This document shows, in pieces, positions 51,656-61,165 of a stretch of DNA of 64,000 bases. The notes under the pieces are model-generated. The model saw only the letters and a program-made list of their open reading frames with translations, was not told where the DNA came from and did not search any database. Positions within the stretch are counted from its first letter, which is position 1; the number at the start of each line of letters is the position of its first letter. The stretch lies in the NCBI RefSeq assembly GCF_009932335.1, contig NZ_BLJF01000001.1, forward strand, positions 2,728,001-2,792,000, given 5' to 3'. The translations under genes were made by a program, and so were the position numbers. This stretch comes from Pseudomonas asiatica. GTDB taxonomy: Bacteria; Pseudomonadota; Gammaproteobacteria; Pseudomonadales; Pseudomonadaceae.

Positions 51656-52810
51656 ATGCCCAGCGCCCCGCTCTATTTCGATTACGCCGCCACCACTCCG
51701 GTCGACGACCGGGTCATCGAAACCATGCTCGCCTGCCTTGGCAGCCAGGGCAACTTCGGCAACCCGGCGTCCAGTGGCCATGCCTTCGGCCAGGCAGCCC
51801 GCCACGCCGTGGAGCAGGCCCGTCAGCAAGTGGCCGAACGCGTCGGCGCGCAGGCCGATGCACTGGTCTGGACCTCAGGTGCGACCGAGTCCAACAACCT
51901 GGCGCTCAAGGGCATTGCCCAGGGCCTCGGCCAGCCCGGGCACCTGATCACCAGCCAACTGGAACACAAGGCCGTGCTCGATACGGTGGCCGAACTGGAG
52001 CGCCAGGGTTGGGCCGTTACCCGCCTGGCACCGGATGCCGCCGGCCTGATTCAGCCTGCGGCGGTGCAGGCAGCGTTGCGCGCCGACACCCGCCTGGTAT
52101 CGCTGATGGCGGTGAACAATGAACTGGGCACGATCACCGACTTTGCCGCGATTGGCGAACAGGTACGTGCCCACGGTGCCCTGCTGCACGTGGATGCGGC
52201 GCAGGCGGTGGGCAAACTGGCCATCGACCTGAACGCCATGGCCGTGGACCTGATGTCGTTCTCGGCGCACAAGGTGTATGGGCCCAAGGGCATCGGTGCG
52301 CTCTACGTGGGGCCACGCGCCCGCACGCTGATGCGTGCGCAGATGCACGGTGGCGGCCATGAGCAAGGCCTGCGTTCCGGCACCCTGGCGACCCACCAGA
52401 TTGCCGGCATGGGCAGTGCCTTTGCCCTGGCCGGCCAGCCCGGCGACAGCGAACACCTGCGCCTCGAACAACTGGCCAGGCGCCTGCGTGAAGGCCTGCT
52501 GGCCCTGCCCGGCGTCACCCTCAACGGCTGCGCCAAACAACGCATTCCCCATACGCTGAACCTGTGTATCGACAGCAAGGGCTTCAACAGCGCGGCGCTG
52601 GCCAGCGAGCTGGCGTTGTCGACCACCTCGGCCTGCAATTCGGCGAGCAATGCAGCCTCGCATGTGCTGCTCGCGTTGGGGCTGGATGAACGCCAGGCAC
52701 GTAACAGCGTGCGCCTGAGCATCGGGCGTTTCAGCAACGAGGCCGAAGTGGACAAGGCCCTCGAAGTGTTTGCCCGGGTGCTGACAGCGGCGTCAGCGGC
52801 ACTTTGGTGA
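51656..52810 (+). CDS. cysteine desulfurase (NifS/IscS-type paralogue)
   Basis: A 384-residue PLP enzyme. Seen: FDYAATTPVD start, WTSGATESNNLALKG, VDAAQAVGKLAIDL, PLP-Lys206 in SAHKVYGPKG, RSGTLATHQIAGMG and catalytic Cys327 in TSACNSASNAASHVLLALG. It removes sulfur from L-cysteine as a persulfide for Fe-S cluster, thiouridine or other sulfur transfer. It is not near iscU, iscA or other sulfur-carrier genes, so its partner is unknown. The main isc locus is presumably elsewhere. Confidence 0.92.
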   Translation: MPSAPLYFDYAATTPVDDRVIETMLACLGSQGNFGNPASSGHAFGQAARHAVEQARQQVAERVGAQADALVWTSGATESNNLALKGIAQGLGQPGHLITSQLEHKAVLDTVAELERQGWAVTRLAPDAAGLIQPAAVQAALRADTRLVSLMAVNNELGTITDFAAIGEQVRAHGALLHVDAAQAVGKLAIDLNAMAVDLMSFSAHKVYGPKGIGALYVGPRARTLMRAQMHGGGHEQGLRSGTLATHQIAGMGSAFALAGQPGDSEHLRLEQLARRLREGLLALPGVTLNGCAKQRIPHTLNLCIDSKGFNSAALASELALSTTSACNSASNAASHVLLALGLDERQARNSVRLSIGRFSNEAEVDKALEVFARVLTAASAALW

Positions 52811-52817
52811 AACTTCC

Positions 52818-53255
52818 CTAAAACAGCCGGCTGTCCGGGGTGAAGTCCTCGACCTCGAGCCTGGCGCTGTTTGCCTGCGGATGGCGCGGGTTGAACAGGT
52901 AATTGGTGGTGCTGGGCATGATCGCGCTCGGCACCGGCAGCAGCAACGCCGAACACTCATCCAGAAAACGGTTGCCCAGGCCCCGGGTCAGTTCGGTCTG
53001 GCTCGACCAGCCAGGCTGCAAGGCGGGCAACTGCGCTTGCGAAACGGTGTCGGGCAACTCGATACGCAGCAGCCGCATGGTGGTGGGGAAATCCTCAGGG
53101 TCGATCTCCAGGTGCACCAGCACCTCCAGCATTGCCCCGGCCGGGCTGGTGGCGGCATATACCACTGGCCGGCCCGCCTGGTGCCAGCGGCCGCTGACAC
53201 GCAAGCCGCCCGTTCCGCTCAAGTCTGCATAGGCGCTGATACGCCACAGAATCAC
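52818..53255 (-). CDS. RES-domain toxin
   Basis: A 145-residue RES-family toxin of a RES-Xre toxin-antitoxin module. The core motif is clear: GGLRVSGRWHQAGRPVVYAA with the usual R-W pair, then TSPAGAMLEVLVHLEID. RES toxins are known to degrade NAD+ (shown for P. putida and other species). The start overlaps the antitoxin stop by 4 bp, so antitoxin comes first and is translated ahead. It converges with the cysteine desulfurase gene, with 7 bp between stop codons. Confidence 0.92.
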   Translation of the reverse strand: MILWRISAYADLSGTGGLRVSGRWHQAGRPVVYAATSPAGAMLEVLVHLEIDPEDFPTTMRLLRIELPDTVSQAQLPALQPGWSSQTELTRGLGNRFLDECSALLLPVPSAIMPSTTNYLFNPRHPQANSARLEVEDFTPDSRLF

Positions 53256-53701
53256 AGGCCGAAGCCCTCGGCGATCTGCAGCAACATCTCCTCGACCTGG
53301 GTGGTGCCCTGCTGGGTGGTGAGCATCTGCATCGGCGTCAGCCCCGAGAAGCGCTCCTTGGGCTTGGACAGCCAGCGTTTTGCCTTGCCCGCTTCACCGA
53401 ACACGGCTTCGGCCATGGCGGTGATATGGGCCGAGCGGAACAGCCGGTCACTTTCTTCCACGGTCAGCGGCTGGTCACGTTCGATGCGGGTTTTCAGCGT
53501 GCGCAGGGGAATGATCTGGTCACGCTCCACAGGGGTGAACACGCCGAGTTCGGTCAGTTTCACCAGCCAGGTGGCAGCGAAGCCATGGGTGATACGGGTG
53601 TGGATTTCGAAGTCACTGGCGAGTTCGGGGATTTCCAGCAGTGCATGCAGGCGCGCCCGGTACTCGTGGTAACCATTGTCGCGAAGCACTTCGGCAAGCA
53701 T
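53252..53701 (-). CDS. Xre/MbcA/ParS-type antitoxin of the RES toxin
   Basis: A 149-residue antitoxin. It has a helical N-terminus (MLAEVLRDNGYHEYRARLHA), a DNA-binding central region, and the C-terminal MbcA/ParS/Xre toxin-binding domain (FRSAHITAMAEAVFGEAGKA, WLSKPKERFSGLTPMQML, GTTQVEEMLLQIAEGF). AAGGAG stands before the ATG at 53701, so the longer frame to 53803 is rejected. A perfect 12-bp palindrome upstream is the likely autoregulatory site. Confidence 0.92.
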   Translation of the reverse strand: MLAEVLRDNGYHEYRARLHALLEIPELASDFEIHTRITHGFAATWLVKLTELGVFTPVERDQIIPLRTLKTRIERDQPLTVEESDRLFRSAHITAMAEAVFGEAGKAKRWLSKPKERFSGLTPMQMLTTQQGTTQVEEMLLQIAEGFGL

Positions 53702-53736
53702 GGCGCTCTCCTTTCCGGCGTTTGCCGACAAGTATG

Positions 53737-53748
53737 CGGCATATGCCG
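53737..53748. promoter_or_regulatory. likely operator of the RES-Xre module
   Basis: CGGCATATGCCG is a perfect 12-bp palindrome 36 bp upstream of the antitoxin start, inside the expected promoter. Antitoxins of this class commonly repress their own operon through such sites. Confidence 0.55.
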
Positions 53749-53773
53749 GATTTTGCAAGCCGACCGGAAAGAC

Positions 53774-53792
53774 GGGGCCGCAGAGCGGCCCC
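53774..53792 (-). terminator. terminator of nfsB
   Basis: Stem GGGGCCGC-AGA-GCGGCCCC (53774-53792). On the minus strand it follows the nfsB stop by 7 bp and is followed by GTCTTTCC. It separates nfsB from the RES-Xre promoter. Confidence 0.6.
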
Positions 53793-53799
53793 GGCAACC

Positions 53800-54453
53800 T
53801 CACAGGAAGGTGAACACCTGCGAAGCCGGCAACCGCGACTTGTTCAGCCCGGCATTGAAGTCCGCCTCGCTGCGATAGCCCAGGCTGAGAATGACCACAC
53901 TGGTGAACCCACGCTCACGCAAGCCCAGCTCGGCATCGAGAATCTTGCTGTCGAAGCCTTCGATCGGGGTGGCATCCAGCCCATGTGCCGCAGCCCCCAG
54001 CAAGGCAGTACCCAACGCCAGGTAGGTCTGCTTTTCCATCCAGTGCTGCAGGTCCTTCTGATCGAAGCGGTGCAGGTCGACGTAATGCCGGCGGCTCTGG
54101 TTCTGCCCGGCACGCGCCTGCTCATCGCGGAAGCGGCCATCGGCGCCTTCCTGGTGGAGCACGGCATCCAGGTGCGCTTCGGTCATCTCGGTTCGGGTGC
54201 AGAACACGATCACATGCGAGGCATCGAGGATCTTCGGCGAATTGTAGGCATAGCGCTCTGTGGTGCTCTTGGCCAGGCGAGCCTTGCCTTCGGCGCTATC
54301 GGCAACGATGAAATGCCACGGCTGCGAGTTGACCGAAGACGGGCTGTGGCGCAGTTGTTCGAGCAAGGCATCGACAGTCACCTGGGGAATGCGGCGCGAG
54401 GCATCGTAGGCTTTGGTGGTGTAGCGGCGCTTGGCCAGCGAGACGGTATCCAT
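53800..54453 (-). CDS. nfsB: oxygen-insensitive NAD(P)H nitroreductase NfsB
   Basis: A 217-residue FMN flavoenzyme close to E. coli NfsB. Seen: LAKRRYTTKAYD, LLEQLRHSPSSVNSQPWHFI, DASHVIVFCTRTEMT, HMGLDATPIEGFDSKILDAE-like (seen as GLDATPIEGFDSKILDAELG), and NKSRLPAS near the C-terminus. It reduces nitroaromatics and quinones by two-electron steps. The ATG at 54453 is preferred over the extended start at 54525. It diverges from a LysR regulator gene. Confidence 0.93.
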   Translation of the reverse strand: MDTVSLAKRRYTTKAYDASRRIPQVTVDALLEQLRHSPSSVNSQPWHFIVADSAEGKARLAKSTTERYAYNSPKILDASHVIVFCTRTEMTEAHLDAVLHQEGADGRFRDEQARAGQNQSRRHYVDLHRFDQKDLQHWMEKQTYLALGTALLGAAAHGLDATPIEGFDSKILDAELGLRERGFTSVVILSLGYRSEADFNAGLNKSRLPASQVFTFL

Positions 54454-54557
54454 GCAACAACTCCGGGAATGAACAGAGGATTTGCCGGGCATCTTATCTT
54501 TCCTGCAGAAAAGAAAAACCGGCACAATGCAGCAACACTTTCATCCCTGGAGTGAAA

Positions 54558-55481
54558 ATGCTGCGCATCGCCGACCTCGAACTGTTCGTCCGCAGCAGCG
54601 TGCTGGGCAGCTTTACCGCCGCCGCCCATGAGGCCGAACTGCTGCCGGGGCAGGTGGCCGCCGCGATCAAGCGCCTGGAGCGCGACCTGGATGTGCGCCT
54701 GTTCGCCCGCACTACCCGCAGCCTGCGCCTGACCGCCGAAGGCGAGTTGTACCTGCCGACTGCCCTGAATGTGCTGGAGAGCCTGCGCCAGGGGCGTGAA
54801 GACCTGCATGGCAACGCCAACACCCTGCGCGGTACCCTGCAGGTTTCGGCACCGTCAGACCTGGGCCGCAACATGTTGCTGCCGTGGCTGAGCGCCTTCC
54901 GCCGCGAGCACCCGGCCCTGCACCTTCGCTTCTTCCTGTCTGACCAGATTGCCGACCTCAACCGCGACCCGGTAGATGTGGCGATCCGCTACGGCCTCAA
55001 CCAGGACGCCAACTACATTGCCCTGCCGCTGGCAGACTGGAACCGCCGGGTGCTGGTGGCGGCGCCCGACTACCTGGCCCGTCACGGCCGCCCCCTCACG
55101 CCCGACGCCCTGCAGCAGCATGCCTGCCTGCTGTACATGCAGCACAACCGGGTCTACGACAAGTGGCGGGTGGGCAACCGCACCGTGCAGGTGCGTGGGC
55201 CGCTGGTCAGCGACGATGCCGACGTGATCCGCCGCCTGGCCTTGCAGGGCGAAGGCATCGTCTACAAGTCGTGGCTGGACGTAAGCGCCAACATCGCGGC
55301 CGGCGAACTGGAAATCATCCTGCCCGAGCACTTTGGTGAACCCGCCCCGGTCACCCTGGTGTGCCCGCACCGAAAGCAGCTCACGCCCGCAGTGGCGCAA
55401 CTGCATCTGTGGCTGCGCGAACGCTTCGAGGCCTTGCGCAACCGGGCGCTGGCCAACGGCTGCACAATCGTTCCAGACTGA
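54558..55481 (+). CDS. LysR-family transcriptional regulator
   Basis: A 307-residue regulator of the CrgA-like LysR group. HTH: LRIADLELFVRSSVLGSFTA and LLPGQVAAAIKRLERDLDVR (the usual PQP/S is LLPG here). The sensor half has LRGTLQVSAPSDLGRNMLLP and DPVDVAIRYG. It diverges from nfsB (104 bp), which is its likely target. Confidence 0.9.
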   Translation: MLRIADLELFVRSSVLGSFTAAAHEAELLPGQVAAAIKRLERDLDVRLFARTTRSLRLTAEGELYLPTALNVLESLRQGREDLHGNANTLRGTLQVSAPSDLGRNMLLPWLSAFRREHPALHLRFFLSDQIADLNRDPVDVAIRYGLNQDANYIALPLADWNRRVLVAAPDYLARHGRPLTPDALQQHACLLYMQHNRVYDKWRVGNRTVQVRGPLVSDDADVIRRLALQGEGIVYKSWLDVSANIAAGELEIILPEHFGEPAPVTLVCPHRKQLTPAVAQLHLWLRERFEALRNRALANGCTIVPD

Positions 55482-55528
55482 GCCTGGCCGTTGCGCTAAG
55501 GTAGCGATTTCTGCCACGGCACGCCCCC

Positions 55529-56359
55529 ATGAGCAACTGGATCGACCTCAAGCAAGACGCCGACACCGGCATCGAGTCGGTCCGCGCGCATTTCGTCGGG
55601 CATGCCTACGACCCGCACTGGCACGACAGCTTCCTGGTTGGCGTTACCGAGCAGGGCGTGCAGCAATTCGATTGCCGGCGAGTGCGCCATCGCAGCACGC
55701 CGGGGAACGTATTCCTGCTGGAGCCCGGTGAAATCCATAACGGCCATGCGCCCACCGAGGACGGCTTCACCTATTCGACCCTGTACCTGGAACCCACCTG
55801 GGTGGACAGCCAACTGCGGGCACTTTTCGAACACGCGCCGGGCGACAGCCTGCCCAGCTTCGCCGATACCTTGTGCCACGATGAGCGCCTGGCGCGTGCC
55901 ACTGCCCTCGCCTTCCAGGCCGTGCATACCCAGGACTTGCGCATTGTCCGGCAGACGGCCATGGACGACCTGCTGGCCTGCCTGACCCGCCACCTGCACT
56001 GGCGCCGGCGCCTGAACCCGGACCCGCGCCTGCCGCTGACCGCGCAGCGCGCGCGGGATTACCTGCACGCCAACCTGGAGCGCGACATCGGCCTGGAAGA
56101 CCTGGCCCAAGCCTGTGGCATCGACCGCTTCCGCCTCACCCGCGCATTCAAGGCCGCATTCGGCCTGGCGCCGCATGCCTATCTGATCCAGCTGCGCCTG
56201 GCCCGGGCGCGGCGCCTGCTCGCCCAGGGCCAGACTCCCACCGAAGTGGCCATGGCCCTGGGCTTTGCCGACCAGAGCCACCTGGGGCGCTGGTTCCGCC
56301 GTGCCTACCAGCTGACCCCGGCCGACTACCGCAGGCGCTGCTCAAACCTTCCAGACTGA
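55529..56359 (+). CDS. AraC-family transcriptional regulator
   Basis: A 276-residue regulator. The N-terminal cupin (residues about 10-140: YDPHWHDSFLVGVTEQGVQQ, VFLLEPGEIHNG) senses a ligand. The C-terminal AraC domain (about 170-270) holds two HTHs: DIGLEDLAQACGIDRFRLTR and TPTEVAMALGFADQSHLGRW. The LysE-type exporter gene follows after 50 bp, which suggests it controls amino-acid or amine export. Confidence 0.92.
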   Translation: MSNWIDLKQDADTGIESVRAHFVGHAYDPHWHDSFLVGVTEQGVQQFDCRRVRHRSTPGNVFLLEPGEIHNGHAPTEDGFTYSTLYLEPTWVDSQLRALFEHAPGDSLPSFADTLCHDERLARATALAFQAVHTQDLRIVRQTAMDDLLACLTRHLHWRRRLNPDPRLPLTAQRARDYLHANLERDIGLEDLAQACGIDRFRLTRAFKAAFGLAPHAYLIQLRLARARRLLAQGQTPTEVAMALGFADQSHLGRWFRRAYQLTPADYRRRCSNLPD

Positions 56360-56409
56360 AAGGCGGCGGGCAGCGAGCATGGTGCTTCGTTTATCCGGAG
56401 CCCTTGATC

Positions 56410-56994
56410 ATGTCGCAGTCGTTGTTGCCCTTCATCCTGTTTGCGTTGGTATCCAGCATCAGCCCCGGGCCGACCAACCTGTTGATTCTTGCCCATGGGG
56501 CACGCTTTGGCCTGTGCGCGAGCCTGGCGCAGGTCGTTGCGGCCTGCGGTGCCGCAGCGGCGATCGTGCTGATGGTGGGCCTGGGGCTGGGTGAACTGCT
56601 GCTGCGCCACCCGCTGGCCCAGCAGTTGATGAGCTGGACCGGGGTTTTGTGGTTGAGCTGGCTGGCGTGGAAGATGCTGCGCAGTGCCGCCGCCCCGCTG
56701 CAGGCGACCACGGCGCAAGGCTTCAGCGCACTCAGCGCAGCCTCGTTGCAGGTGGTCAACCCCAAGGTGTGGTTGATGGCCGTGGCGGTGGTCGGGGTGT
56801 TTGCCTCGCCGTCGTTGCCGGTATGGCAGCTGGCGCTGGTGTTCTGGCTGATTGCCCTGCCATGCATGGCGGCGTGGGCGCTGCTGGGGGTGGGCAGCGC
56901 GCGATGGTTGCAGGCACCGCGGCGGTTGCGGGTGTTCAACCAGGTGTTGGCGGGGCTGCTGTTGATTTCTGCATGGGCTGCCGTAATGGCTTGA
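56410..56994 (+). CDS. LysE/RhtB-family amino-acid exporter
   Basis: A 194-residue membrane protein with six hydrophobic helices. The family motif SSISPGPTNLLILAHGARFG lies at the first helix, with VVNPKVWLMAVAVVGVF later. LysE/RhtB proteins export amino acids or derivatives by proton exchange. The ATG at 56410 (MSQSLLPF) is chosen over 56404. It is probably in one transcript with the preceding AraC-type regulator. Confidence 0.9.
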   Translation: MSQSLLPFILFALVSSISPGPTNLLILAHGARFGLCASLAQVVAACGAAAAIVLMVGLGLGELLLRHPLAQQLMSWTGVLWLSWLAWKMLRSAAAPLQATTAQGFSALSAASLQVVNPKVWLMAVAVVGVFASPSLPVWQLALVFWLIALPCMAAWALLGVGSARWLQAPRRLRVFNQVLAGLLLISAWAAVMA

Positions 56995-56997
56995 GCC

Positions 56998-57113
56998 TGT
57001 AGGAGCGGCCTTGTGTCGCGATAGGGCTGCGCAGCAGCCCCCGGCGATATTCGCTGTGACGCTGAAATCCGGGGCCGCTGCGCGCCCCATCGCGACACAA
57101 GGCCGCTCCTACA
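56998..57113. repeat. REP inverted pair (gcggccttgtgtcgcga type)
   Basis: TGTAGGAGCGGCCTTGTGTC (from 56998) and GACACAAGGCCGCTCCTACA (ending 57113). It separates convergent lysE-like and MFS genes. Confidence 0.87.
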
Positions 57114-57133
57114 AAGAACGCGCCAGCGCCAGG

Positions 57134-58414
<1,281 letters not shown>

Positions 58415-58537
58415 TTATTGGAAGGAATGCCCGGCATGGTACGCGTCAAGCCGGGGGCTCACAACCGCGAGGCGGGCAGAAGGAGTAACATGCGCGCTTT
58501 GTGCGAACGCGTATGCAACAAGGAGCCCGATCCGCTC

Positions 58538-59857
58538 ATGGACCAGCAGCACTCCCAGCAGCAACAGTGGCAGCAGGCGGTCACCGCCTATGCCCAGGCC
58601 GTCAACGACTATGTCGCGCAGGGCCGCGCGCAAGGCTGGGATGACCTCGAAGAGCCCCTGCCGCAGGCCACCGAGCATTTGCTCGATACCTGGCTGCAGG
58701 CCCTGCAAGCAGCCAACCGGCCCGGCGTCGAAGCCTTTGAGCAGCAAGCCTTCCGCGAAGCCTGGCCGCCCGCCCACCACCCCTTGCTGCCGCTGATCAA
58801 GGAGCACGGGCAAGGTATCGGCAACGTCCTGCTGCTGGAGGATGGCAGCCTGCTGGCACGTATCGGCATGCCGCATGACAAAGGCCAGGTGGTGCGCATT
58901 GACCCTCTCGGGGTGACCCCGGTGATCGGCGTCGATCACTTCGGCCGCTGCCCGGCCCGCCGCTATTTCGCCCTGGCCAATGCCGAGGGCATACGCGTGA
59001 CAGACGGCTGGGGCGGCCCGCAGGTGCTGCGCCTGGCCTGGCCCACGGGGTTGGAGGGGTTGCCGCCGGGTTACCCGTTCGAGCCCTTCGACCTGCCGCC
59101 CACGCCGACCACGCTGATCCCCTTCCCGGATGGCCAGCGGGTGCTGCTGGTGAGCGCCGAGGGTATCTTCCTGCTGACCCGCCAAGGCGCGACCCGCCTG
59201 CTGCCGCACCAGGCGCGGGTGCTCGACGAACTGGACGAAGGCACCGACCCGGACGACATCAGCCTGGGGCTGAGCATGGAGCACGGTGCGGTATCGGCGG
59301 ATGGTCGGTTGATCGTGGTTGGCGAGCAAGGCAGCCGCCACCTGGTGCTGGATGACCAGCTCCGGCCCGTGGCGGCCATCGGCCCGGCCAGCGAGTATCC
59401 GCACTTTGCGCTGTTCAATCGTGCAGGTGACCAGTTGATAGTCAATGCCTGCCATTTCTATAGCGGTGCCACGCTGGCCGTCAGGGTGGCCGACTTGCCG
59501 GGGCTGGATACCGACTACTACAGCCAGGACCCGCGTACCCCGCTGGTACAGGATGGCGCACGGGTGTATGCCGGCGTGGCGCGCGAGGGCGAATATATCG
59601 TGGGGGATGCCTATGGTTACCTGCGGGCATTTGGCGAAGATGGCACGGAGCATTGGCAGCATTACCTGGGGTCGACCATCAGTGCGCTGGATATCAGTGC
59701 CGACGGGCGTACTCTGGTAGCGGCGAGCCATGCCGGGTTCGTTTCGGTGATTGCCCTGGACAACGGGCGCCCGGCCTGGCAGATCGGTACCGGGGCGCAT
59801 GGCGAGGTACGGCGGTGGTTGTTCTGGAAAGGCTGGGACAGGGCATTGGCCTGGTAA
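58538..59857 (+). CDS. beta-propeller-like (WD40/PQQ-like) protein of unknown function
   Basis: A 439-residue soluble protein. After a Gln-rich helix (MDQQHSQQQQWQQAV) come repeated beta blades with patterns such as RLIVVGEQGSRHLVLDDQL, GEYIVGDAYGYLRAFGEDG and DISADGRTLVAASHAG followed by ALDNGRPAW. These look like a seven-bladed propeller. No catalytic motif is seen. The ATG at 58538 is chosen for its natural N-terminus, but the ATG at 58490 (AAGGAG four bases before) is possible. It is monocistronic, and a perfect hairpin follows. Confidence 0.75.
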   Translation: MDQQHSQQQQWQQAVTAYAQAVNDYVAQGRAQGWDDLEEPLPQATEHLLDTWLQALQAANRPGVEAFEQQAFREAWPPAHHPLLPLIKEHGQGIGNVLLLEDGSLLARIGMPHDKGQVVRIDPLGVTPVIGVDHFGRCPARRYFALANAEGIRVTDGWGGPQVLRLAWPTGLEGLPPGYPFEPFDLPPTPTTLIPFPDGQRVLLVSAEGIFLLTRQGATRLLPHQARVLDELDEGTDPDDISLGLSMEHGAVSADGRLIVVGEQGSRHLVLDDQLRPVAAIGPASEYPHFALFNRAGDQLIVNACHFYSGATLAVRVADLPGLDTDYYSQDPRTPLVQDGARVYAGVAREGEYIVGDAYGYLRAFGEDGTEHWQHYLGSTISALDISADGRTLVAASHAGFVSVIALDNGRPAWQIGTGAHGEVRRWLFWKGWDRALAW

Positions 59858-59874
59858 CACATCCAGCATCTTCA

Positions 59875-59928
59875 TTGCCTGTACCGGCCTGTTCGCGGGC
59901 TCGCCCGCGAACAGGCCGGTACAGGCAA
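59875..59928. repeat. perfect 26-bp REP hairpin
   Basis: TTGCCTGTACCGGCCTGTTC plus GCGGGC (59875-59900) is exactly complementary to 59903-59928, with a 2-bp loop. It lies between convergent genes at 59857 and 59933. Confidence 0.88.
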
Positions 59929-59932
59929 CCAA

Positions 59933-60985
59933 TCAGCTCTGCAAAGTCGCCATATCGATCACGAACCGGTACTTCACATCCCCGGCAATCATCCGCTCAT
60001 ACGCCTGGTTGATGTTGCGGATATCCAGCAACTCGATATCACAACGAATCGCGTGCTCGGCGCAGAAATCCAGCACTTCCTGTGTCTCGGCAATACCACC
60101 GATCAACGACCCCGCCAGCACCCGGCGCTTCATCACCAGATTGGCCGCATGAACCGCCGGGTCGATTGGCTCGATCAGGCCGACCAGGATGTGCACGCCA
60201 TCGAATTTCAGGGTTTCCAGGTACGGGTTGAGGTCGTGCTGCACCGGGATGGTGTCGAGCAGGAAGTCGAAACGGCCTGCTGCTGCGCGCATCTGCTCGG
60301 CATCAGTGGACACGATCACATGGTCGGCACCCTGGCGGCGGGCTTCGTCGGCCTTGGCCTGGGAACGGGTGAACAGGGTCACTTCGGCGCCCAGCGCCTT
60401 GGCCAGCTTGATGGCCATGTGGCCCAGGCCGCCCATGCCGAGGATGCCGATCTTGTGACCAGGGCCGACGCCGTGGTGCTTGAGTGGCGAATAGGTTGTG
60501 ATGCCGGCGCAGAGGATTGGCGCGGCGCTGGGCAGGTCCATGCCGGCCGGGATGCGCACCACGAAGTGCTCGCTGACCACGATGCTGCTGGAGTAACCGC
60601 CCATGGTGTTGCTACCGTCGACTCGGTCCGGGGTGGCATAGGTCATGGTCGGGCCTTCCAGGCAATATTGCTCCAGGTCCTTGGCACAAGCTTCGCAGTG
60701 TCGGCACGAGTCGACCATGCAGCCAACGCCGACCAGGTCGCCGACCTTGTGCGTGGTCACTTTGTCGCCCACGGCGGTGACGCGGCCGATGATCTCGTGG
60801 CCAGGCATCAGCGGGTACACGGCAATGCCCCATTCGTTGCGCGCCTGGTGGATGTCGGAGTGGCATACGCCGCAGTAAAGGATGTCGATGGCGACGTCGT
60901 CAGGGCGCGGGCTGCGACGCTCGAAGGTCATGGGAGCCAGAGGGCTGGTGGGGGTCTGGGCGGCGTAACCGATGGCGGTATACAT
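59933..60985 (-). CDS. NADP-dependent zinc alcohol dehydrogenase (YahK-like)
   Basis: A 350-residue medium-chain dehydrogenase of the CAD/YahK group, which reduces aldehydes to alcohols. Catalytic zinc: GVCHSDIHQARNEWG and PLMPGHEIIGRV. Structural zinc: DSCRHCEACAKDLEQYC. Rossmann loop: GMGGLGHMAIKLAKALG. Also seen: MGGYSSSIVVSEHFVVRIP. It resembles E. coli YahK in length (349). It diverges from an AraC-type regulator, with phased repeats in the gap. Confidence 0.93.
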   Translation of the reverse strand: MYTAIGYAAQTPTSPLAPMTFERRSPRPDDVAIDILYCGVCHSDIHQARNEWGIAVYPLMPGHEIIGRVTAVGDKVTTHKVGDLVGVGCMVDSCRHCEACAKDLEQYCLEGPTMTYATPDRVDGSNTMGGYSSSIVVSEHFVVRIPAGMDLPSAAPILCAGITTYSPLKHHGVGPGHKIGILGMGGLGHMAIKLAKALGAEVTLFTRSQAKADEARRQGADHVIVSTDAEQMRAAAGRFDFLLDTIPVQHDLNPYLETLKFDGVHILVGLIEPIDPAVHAANLVMKRRVLAGSLIGGIAETQEVLDFCAEHAIRCDIELLDIRNINQAYERMIAGDVKYRFVIDMATLQS

Positions 60986-61056
60986 GCAGGGCCTCGCTAT
61001 GAAGTGAAACGATTCAGGCTGCGCATTCTGCGCGCCATGCGTCGCTTCGCCCACGA

Positions 61057-61087
61057 CTGATTCTCCGGTATCGATGCCTGATTCTCC
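61057..61087. promoter_or_regulatory. phased direct repeats, likely AraC-regulator sites
   Basis: CTGATTCTCC at 61057-61066 and again at 61078-61087, exactly 21 bp apart, i.e. two helical turns. A third copy with one change (CTGATTCTCT) is at 61143-61152. They lie between the divergent alcohol dehydrogenase and AraC-family genes. Confidence 0.6.
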
Positions 61088-61165
61088 GAAGATGCCATGC
61101 AGCATCTGGCGCCGAGCGTTCATTCTGCGATGATCAAACTGTCTGATTCTCTGCCCAGGTCCATC

